This document shows positions 58,015-64,000 of a stretch of DNA of 64,000 bases, piece by piece (the first letter of the stretch is position 1; each line of letters opens with the position of its first letter). A program made the translations under genes and the position numbers. The notes beneath the pieces are model-generated. The model saw nothing but the letters and a program-made list of their open reading frames with translations. It was not told the origin of the DNA and did no database searches. Origin of the DNA: Fraxinus americana (Eukaryota > Streptophyta > Magnoliopsida > Lamiales > Oleaceae). The stretch spans positions 33,591,479 through 33,655,478 of the forward strand of contig CM068720.1 of assembly GCA_035079005.1 (NCBI GenBank). Direction: 5' to 3'.

Positions 58015-58708
58015 TGTGAAATGTAAATTTCCAATCACGGTTTATTCCAGTTAGTAATTACTTGGAAATTCCCTCTTATCTATTCTACTGAGAAATGAGG
58101 TGGGGGTAACATGGAACTTGATTAAATGATCGACCCGCCAAGCAAATGGAAATTATTTTCGTGCCTATTCTATTCTACCGTGCGAATTTCGTACACGATT
58201 TGTCATTGGGTAATTTTTGTTCTTTTATCCCCGACTTTTATTTTTTTACCTTTAATCTTTTTTTCCCCCCCATTTTCCTTTTGACCTCATATTGTTCTAA
58301 ATTAGAAGGTTATCCTGTGTTGGAGAGATATTTATTTAATTTAATTAATCGATCAAATATGCAACTTTCTATTTTATAGAAAGTCTAGGACAGCATATGG
58401 GTCTCTTGTGTTTCCACTCTCCACGTCATTTTTTTTTCTTGTACTATACAATTGATTGAGCTCATTGACAGGCAGCTCTTGCATTGTCTGACGCAAGAAT
58501 TATTACGAAAGTCGGTTCTTCCTATGCAATCTTTAGTTTAGGCCAAAAAACTAACGGGAAGTTCGGAAACTGCTAGGAAATGAAGTATAATTTAAATCAT
58601 GCAAATGTCAAGATAATACAGCAGCAAAATTGGAAGTTTGCAAGAGTGCATCAACAATTAATCACACAACAAAAGCTAGGAGTCATCTATCAGAAGCTGG
58701 CAGCAGCA
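58015..58708. other. Spacer between the ORMDL and BTB genes
   Basis: Holds the promoter and 5' UTR of the ORMDL gene (right after 58014) and the 3' UTR of the BTB gene (near 58560-58708), both minus strand. A C-run lies at about 58265-58271. No other gene. Confidence 0.6.
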
Positions 58709-59980
58709 TTATCGAGTGTCCAAACCCTCCTCTAATCTTCTCTTAGCAGACTTCGTTCTGTAACACCATACCTCGAAAGCCTCACTCAGGTCGGGGTATC
58801 TTAGCTGTTCAGTGTCCATCCAGTCGGCAAGAATGTCCGCTTGGTCATTTGATGGTAGTGCTGAAATTAACGACACTATTGCCCCTTCGATGCTCTGGCA
58901 AAGGTCTTCATCCATCTTGTAAGCAAATGCAATATCCTTGTTGCTCATTGAATCGAGGATGGGCTTCAGTTTCCTTATGTAAGGAAGCCAAGATTTTAGC
59001 AGCAGCACTCGGGATGGAGCTGGAAGAATTACATTTCCATATCCCACTGAATCCAATACCTTTGATGTCAATTCAATCAGCTTTAGTTTTAAACACCACA
59101 TGACAGAATCAAGTTTCTGGGCTTCAAGAATGGCTATTAAGTTATTAGAGATATCCACCCACTTGGCAACAAAATCCTTCATTAGATCCATCTTGGGCAG
59201 AATATTGCACATCCATTCCAGATCAGATGACCTACGCATTATTTTGTTCTCTGCTAGCTCGACTGCTGCATCAGATTCCAATAGGAAGGATAGTTCCGTT
59301 TCAAATGAAGAAAAAATCTTGGACAAACCAATTCTAGTCTCCAATTTTACCTCATCATCAGCTATAACAAACGGTATGTCATCATCATCACCAAGCATGT
59401 ATTCAACTTGTTCTTGGGCTGAAGTTCTAAGATTGTCACCAAATGAAGGGCACAGATCATCAATGGAAGTGGCAAAACGTATAGCAGATATGTAAACGTC
59501 TTTTGTTGCACTTGAATTGACTGGTTGGATCCTCGCCAATATGGGCATGGCTATTGGACCCAGTTGTGAAACTACTTTCAAGATCTCGTCCTCTTCGCTG
59601 TCTTCCCAAGGAATGGCCTCCAGGTACTGAATACAGCTGTCTACTATTCCCTCACAGTGTAAAGTGACAGCCACCCGAAGAATACCAAGAGCAGATCGAA
59701 CTGAGTCCCAGGAATCCAACAGTGAGTCTGCTGGAAGATACAGTCGCTTTAGAAGTTCAACATGGAGATCGTAATCAAATTCTGAGCACTCAATGTATAT
59801 ATAAGAACAAGAGCTTGGATCGGAAAGTCTATCGGCAAAATATTTGCTGTTGCTTTTGAGAATTAAAGAATGTGAATAGAAGACTTCCGGTCTTCCTTTC
59901 TTCTTTCTCAGATATATTACAACATCGCTAGTATGCCGATCACCAAATTTATAGGAGTTTCCCTCTATATGTTCATCCAT
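58709..59980 (-). CDS. BTB/POZ domain-containing protein (At3g05675-like)
   Basis: An uninterrupted 423-residue frame from ATG at 59980. Residues about 17-110 form a BTB/POZ fold: TSDVVIYLRKK, then VFYSHSLILKSNSKYFADRL, which is the conserved 'H..IL...S.YF...L' core. The rest (about 120-423) is a helical region typical of a small plant BTB family that lacks MATH, NPH3 or BACK-kelch partners, ending in a basic tail. BTB domains dimerise and in plants often bind CUL3 as substrate adaptors for ubiquitin ligases; whether this family does so is not clear from the sequence. It lies 0.7 kb downstream of nothing on its own strand except the ORMDL gene, which follows it in the direction of transcription. 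Confidence 0.88.
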   Translation of the reverse strand: MDEHIEGNSYKFGDRHTSDVVIYLRKKKGRPEVFYSHSLILKSNSKYFADRLSDPSSCSYIYIECSEFDYDLHVELLKRLYLPADSLLDSWDSVRSALGILRVAVTLHCEGIVDSCIQYLEAIPWEDSEEDEILKVVSQLGPIAMPILARIQPVNSSATKDVYISAIRFATSIDDLCPSFGDNLRTSAQEQVEYMLGDDDDIPFVIADDEVKLETRIGLSKIFSSFETELSFLLESDAAVELAENKIMRRSSDLEWMCNILPKMDLMKDFVAKWVDISNNLIAILEAQKLDSVMWCLKLKLIELTSKVLDSVGYGNVILPAPSRVLLLKSWLPYIRKLKPILDSMSNKDIAFAYKMDEDLCQSIEGAIVSLISALPSNDQADILADWMDTEQLRYPDLSEAFEVWCYRTKSAKRRLEEGLDTR

Positions 59981-61750
59981 ACGTCAAAAAGGAACTCATC
60001 AATGGCATGCTTCATGCAATTCTAAGCATGCTCCTTCAATTTCGCTTAAGACTGGAAATAATATACTCAAGATGGTTAAATGAAATTTCACTTCAATTAG
60101 AAAAAGATATTTCACAAATCACATCAAGCTAAAGAAGCAAGAACCTAGAATGAACATGGAGCAGAGAGATGCATTTGCAGTGATAATCATTAATAGTTGC
60201 AAAAGGATATACATCAATTGGTTCAAGTTGGAATGGCATATAAATGACAGTGCTAAAACAAAAGAAGAATATATGCAAATCGAGAATAGAATATAAGCAA
60301 TAAATTTAGAAGTCCAGATTGCATCTTGCTTTGTAGCTCCAAGCCTCCAAGCAATCAACTGTTCAGATTTACTCTTTAATTTTCCATAGTAACGAGTCGG
60401 GTTAATTATGGTTATTACATTATTTTCTTACGGTAACTCACCAAGTATCTAATTGTTACACTAATGGCCACTCAATCAAAAATTTGACATTAAATCCTAA
60501 GTAGTAATATTAAGTGCCAACGTCACCAAAGTCCTTTATTTATTATGTCAGATCATCAAAAATCGTAGTTAAAAAACAAAATATGAGTTCACTATACGCT
60601 TTTAAGTCCAAAAATTCGATCAAAATTAAAGACACATTACGTTTTTATCGGAATATTTTCAATACTCAATTCATAATTCTACAATTTAGCTGACTTGGCA
60701 TAATATATAAGGTAGTTTGGTAACACGTTAGCACTTAATGGTTCCACACAGGATTTATTGTTAATTTTTTTGACTGAATAAATATTAGTGCAACATTCAA
60801 AAACTTGAATTAATATTGCTGTAAGAAAATAACTACAGTGAGTACTGGCATAATTACTCAAAATTTTAGTAACCATTAGCGTAATTAACCCTGACAAGTC
60901 ACTACATAGAAGATACTATTTCTTTTATGAGCCTCACTGGAAATCAACTAAATTAAGAGTAACATTTGACTCTTCCTTCAAATATTTATGACCTGGATTG
61001 ATTGTTACTAAATCATACACAAAAATCACTTTAGAGAAACCAATTCCAATACTGAAAAGACGTAGCAAAGAAATCAGAAATATGGTAACTAATAAAAAGA
61101 ATCCTTTTTGAGCATTTCCTTTTATTCCGGAATTTCCTATGGAAAATTCCTTGCAGAATAGCACCGTTTATTCAATTAGACTTCATTTTATAAGTTGGTT
61201 TAGCAAGTGAGACATGCCAAAGTAGTTTTTTGCTTTCCCCTATATCCACATCGATCTAATTAGAGCTAGAATAAACCTATCAAACTCAGTAAAACTTAGT
61301 TGTATTTCAGCGTTAATTTGCTATTATCTTTTATCTTTACAATCAAGAATGCCGGCTTTTGAACAAGGAGATTGACATGACAAATGCTTTCAATCAATAC
61401 TATCCAACATATATTAGGCCCAAAAGAAATGTAAGCAAACTGACAGAATGAATCCCAAAAAGAAGAGTACAAGTAAAATGCAAAAGATTGAAACTCTGCT
61501 TCAGATTCGAAACTTAAAAACAACTATTAAAATATCTGAGAATCACTTATCAAGCATGGATTTTTTATTTTCGATAAATACTCAACTCAAAATGAATTAA
61601 ATAGAAAGAAATAAACAAAAGGGGAGGTGTAATTTACCGTGGAATCTAGAACAAGGTCATCCCTAATTTTGCCAACAATGGAGAATCGAGAAAACCTCAA
61701 ATTCAAAACAAGATAGTTTTTGTATTGAGTGGGTTTCCTTACCTTGATTT
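59981..61750 (-). other. 5' UTR and probable leader intron of the BTB gene
   Basis: On the minus strand an acceptor-like TTTCCAG lies at 60052-60058, 71 bases before the ATG. A donor-like ACG-GTAAAT lies at 61633-61641 next to a non-coding exon-like sequence (to about 61730). This predicts a leader intron of about 1.6 kb. A terminal-inverted-repeat element lies within it. Upstream open frames here have no recognisable domain. Confidence 0.55.
60399..60891. mobile_element. Terminal-inverted-repeat element inside the BTB leader intron
   Basis: About 490 bp. It starts GGGTTAATTATGGTTATTAC and ends with the near reverse complement of the same (GTAACCATTAGCGTAATTAACCC, split here: TAACCATTAGCG then TAATTAACCC). 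No coding content. It resembles non-autonomous Mutator-like or similar elements; I could not define the target duplication. Confidence 0.6.
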
Positions 61751-62749
61751 GAAATTAAATGGGTTCAAAAGCGAAGAGATTAGACAGTAAGACAGGATTA
61801 GGGTTCTGTGCATGAGCTCTGTTTCAATTGTGGAATATGGCCAAGGAAACGATAATATTTTGTATGGCATCCAAAGGATATAAAATTCATTTGGAAAAAT
61901 ATCCTATCCTATGCAAATATCATGACATGATTACTATATTGCTAAATGTTATATGGGACTGTTTCGAGTCTTGCGACATTAACAACATTCTAATAAGAGG
62001 TAACAAATGATTTGTCAATCCAGCTTTTTCTTGATTCTGATTGGATATTTGAGCTTTAATTAATCAATGCCTTTTTATATTAATTCAAGATTAAAAAATA
62101 TAGATAAGATAATGGATTGTGATTTGTGGCAGCAAAATGTTTGTTTAAAGTCCACTTGATCAAGTTGCAAGGGTCTGTGATGAAGTTTGTGAACTCCGAG
62201 GCCCGATCATAGAACAAAAGAAAAAGAATTTCACTGTACATGCCGAACCGAAGCATCCACTTGCAACTTTTATTTAAATAAAAATTCTATGAGCTTGTTT
62301 GACAAGATTCTTAAAACAATAAAAATCATTTATCAAATTAATAAGCTATTTTGAACCCTTAACCGGGATTTACTATATATTTATGTACAGAAAAAATTGT
62401 AGCAGAGGTCCCAAACCTTTCATTTTATTATATAATACATCTTAACCTTTTATTTATACAATTACGGTCTCAAACTTCTCACTTTAACGACAGTGGGAGT
62501 CCATTGGACAGAGTTCGTCACTGAACTTAGAATTTTGACTCAAATTGATAAATGAAATGAATGGTAAAAATAGTAAATTTACCCCCATCGCCGAACACCT
62601 GAATCTGTATTCCTACAAGAATAAATTTTCTGGGGTTAGAAGTTTTCTTTGTTCCAATCGTTTCTTCCATAATTTACATCATTTTGCATTTAGATTTTAT
62701 CTTGTTCTCATCTTCAAATTACTAGCCTGCACAATTTATATGATCTTAC
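61751..62749. other. Intergenic stretch with degenerate 30-bp repeats
   Basis: No gene recognised. Around 62407-62495 a 31-34 bp motif recurs two to three times (GGTCCCAAACCTTTCATTTT; GGTCTCAAACTTCTCACTTT), resembling ends of plant transposons. Confidence 0.45.
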
Positions 62750-63370
62750 TGTTACGTTTTTTTATATCGCAAGTGTACGATATCGTAATAATTACGACAG
62801 TTGTGATTATTTTTCCTAATTACTTTTAACTAAATGAAAATATAAAAAGATTGCAAACAACGGGTAATTGAAGATTCAAATATGTGATGAATATTATGAC
62901 ATAATAATTTCATCAATTGATCACATTTATTCTTAATTCAAGATTCATAACCTAATGTAGTGTTCGATCGACTTCTTCTATTATATTCAATTTACCCCTC
63001 TCGAGTTCTCATTGAACCTATTTAACTAATTAAATTTCATATTTCTATATGAATCAATTTTAGTTAAACGAAATACTAGTTCTAAAAATTCATATTATAA
63101 TTGCAATAATTAATATAGGTATCTCTATATTTTATACTAATTTATTGGATTTTACTATATGGTCTAAATATCAAACTTACCTTTTAATTTGTAAGAGACT
63201 CACATAATCATCAAATTATTGATCGGATAATTTAATGTATTAAACTCATAATAAAACCAACATATAAATAAATAAATCACATAAATGTTGGATAAAAAAT
63301 AAATAAAGGATCACAAGTCAACTACATTATTTTCCTTAATATAAAAGTTAGTTATTCATATTATAAAAAT
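62750..63370. repeat. LTR-like relic of the 'CGCAAGTGTACG' type
   Basis: Starts TGTTACGTTTTTTTATATCG then CAAGTGTACGATATCG, which parallels the start of the Athila-like LTRs (TGTTCACG..CCGCAAGTGTACGG). The following 600 bp are AT-rich like those LTRs, with CACATTTATT and AACCTATTTAACTA words, but no end or target duplication was found. Confidence 0.45.
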
Positions 63371-63429
63371 AAAAACAGGCAAAAGTGGAATGATATCACC
63401 AAAAATTGACGAAACGTAAAACTTCTAGT

Positions 63430-63600
63430 GTCCGCCTACTCGTTTCTTTCCTTCTCTTCTTCTCTCTACGTTTTTTCTCTCTTTTTCCTTTCTGCTGTAG
63501 GCACCTTTCTTTTTCTCTCTTGTATTTCTTCTTCTTTTATTTTCTTCTCTTCTTCTTTCTGCTTCTGCTGCCTGGCTTCTGCCCTATATATATATACTCA
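63430..63600. repeat. Pyrimidine-rich tract
   Basis: About 150 bp of almost pure C/T (TTCTTCTCTCT-type) followed by TATATATATA. Open frames across it encode Phe/Ser/Leu runs and are composition artefacts. It could be a promoter or 5' UTR pyrimidine patch of a gene lying to the right. Confidence 0.6.
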
Positions 63601-63625
63601 ACACACTTTGGTGTGTTTTACTTTG

Positions 63626-63750
63626 GGTTAATTTCACAAATGGTCACTGAAGTTACAGCAAAATAACAAAATGGTCACTGAAGTTACAAAATTGCACTAA
63701 CGTTCACTCAACTTACACTCACTTTCAAAAATGGTCACTGAGCAAAATTA
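63626..63750. repeat. 30-bp tandem array with TGGTCACTGAAGTTAC
   Basis: Units begin at 63641 and 63672 (TGGTCACTGAAGTTAC), 63702 (GTTCACTCAACTTAC) and 63732 (TGGTCACTGAG), 30-31 bp apart. The array is preceded by GGGTTAATTTCACAAA, a form common at the ends of plant terminal-repeat transposons. Confidence 0.7.
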
Positions 63751-63970
63751 AGGGACTTATTTGTTCTAATTGAAAACTGAAATTAACAAAACAACGCCCT
63801 TCAAAATTGGAGGAGCTGAAGTGCAATTTCCACTTGGATAAAACACCCAATCCCTTCCCTCCTTGTCTCTGATCTCCCTCTCCCTCCCTGTCTCTGATCT
63901 CCCTCTCCAAAATCAACAACCACCAGCAGTCGCCTAAGCCACATCACCGACGCCCATGTCCACCACCAAT

Positions 63971-64000
63971 TAGGGCTGGGCGCGGTTCGGTTTGGGTTGG
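63971..64000 (+). mobile_element. Possible start of a hAT-type element at the window edge
   Basis: TAGGGCTGGGCGCGGTTCGG resembles the terminal inverted repeat of many non-autonomous plant hAT elements (TAGGGCTGGGC). The window ends before any partner end could be seen. Confidence 0.4.

Noticed and set aside
63406..63666. Phe/Ser/Leu-rich frames resembling a membrane protein
   Set aside because: Produced by a pyrimidine tract; no start context or conserved motif.

Overview
This window is nuclear DNA of a flowering plant, most likely a eudicot. It is AT-rich and intron-containing, and it carries two recognisable plant housekeeping/regulatory genes at the right end (an ORMDL-family gene and a BTB/POZ gene). 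About three quarters of it is layered transposable elements: Ty1/copia, Ty3/gypsy (Athila-like), Helitron, hAT and Tourist-like MITEs. No bacterial-style operons, rRNA, tRNA genes or CRISPR arrays were seen.

Layout. 1-5.1 kb: a Tourist-like MITE with a TAA target duplication, a broken hAT BED-finger transposase fragment, a gypsy reverse-transcriptase scrap and two short tandem-repeat blocks, one of them GC-rich with an 80-82 bp period. 5.2-9.1 kb: a decayed Helitron Rep/helicase gene (HUH motif, two-tyrosine motif, PIF1-like helicase). 9.3-24.5 kb: continuation of Helitron-type DNA, with a cluster of four hairpins, an inverted-repeat (foldback) structure and an RPA-like single-strand-binding gene. 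This stretch is split by a 10.0-kb Athila-like retrotransposon on the minus strand (10466-20468, target duplication TCCGA) and by a 1.45-kb solo LTR (21771-23224, target duplication ATATG). 26.1-26.8 kb: a solo LTR of the Athila-like family (target duplication GTCCT).

26.9-49.7 kb: two related Ty1/copia elements in the same orientation, 38 bp apart. Copia-1 is 26943-33765. Copia-2 is 33804-49697 (target duplication ATTTT), and its 3' LTR is split by a third, unrelated copia on the minus strand (39899-48891, target duplication CACGC). That third element has well-preserved LTRs around hopelessly broken gag-pol reading frames and a long repeat-filled leader. Insertion order is readable: copia-2 first, then the minus-strand element.

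49.7-53.3 kb: intergenic DNA with several small MITE-like elements. 53.6-58.0 kb: a three-exon ORMDL gene (minus strand) encoding 157 residues. 58.7-60.0 kb: an uninterrupted BTB/POZ-protein coding region (minus strand) with an apparent 5'-UTR intron carrying another terminal-inverted-repeat element. 61.8-64.0 kb: AT-rich DNA with an LTR-like relic, a pyrimidine tract, a 30-bp tandem array and what looks like the start of a hAT-type element at the window edge.

The observation I rate highest: copia-1 and copia-2 both lack a recognisable tRNA primer-binding site. Starting two bases after the 5' LTR, each instead carries a sequence complementary to a conserved motif inside its own LTR. The match is 14/14 in copia-2 (against its 3' LTR copy) and 11/13 in copia-1, with one compensatory base change between the families. 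That suggests self-priming of reverse transcription or a conserved LTR-leader RNA fold. All element boundaries were read by eye; no alignment or database search was run.
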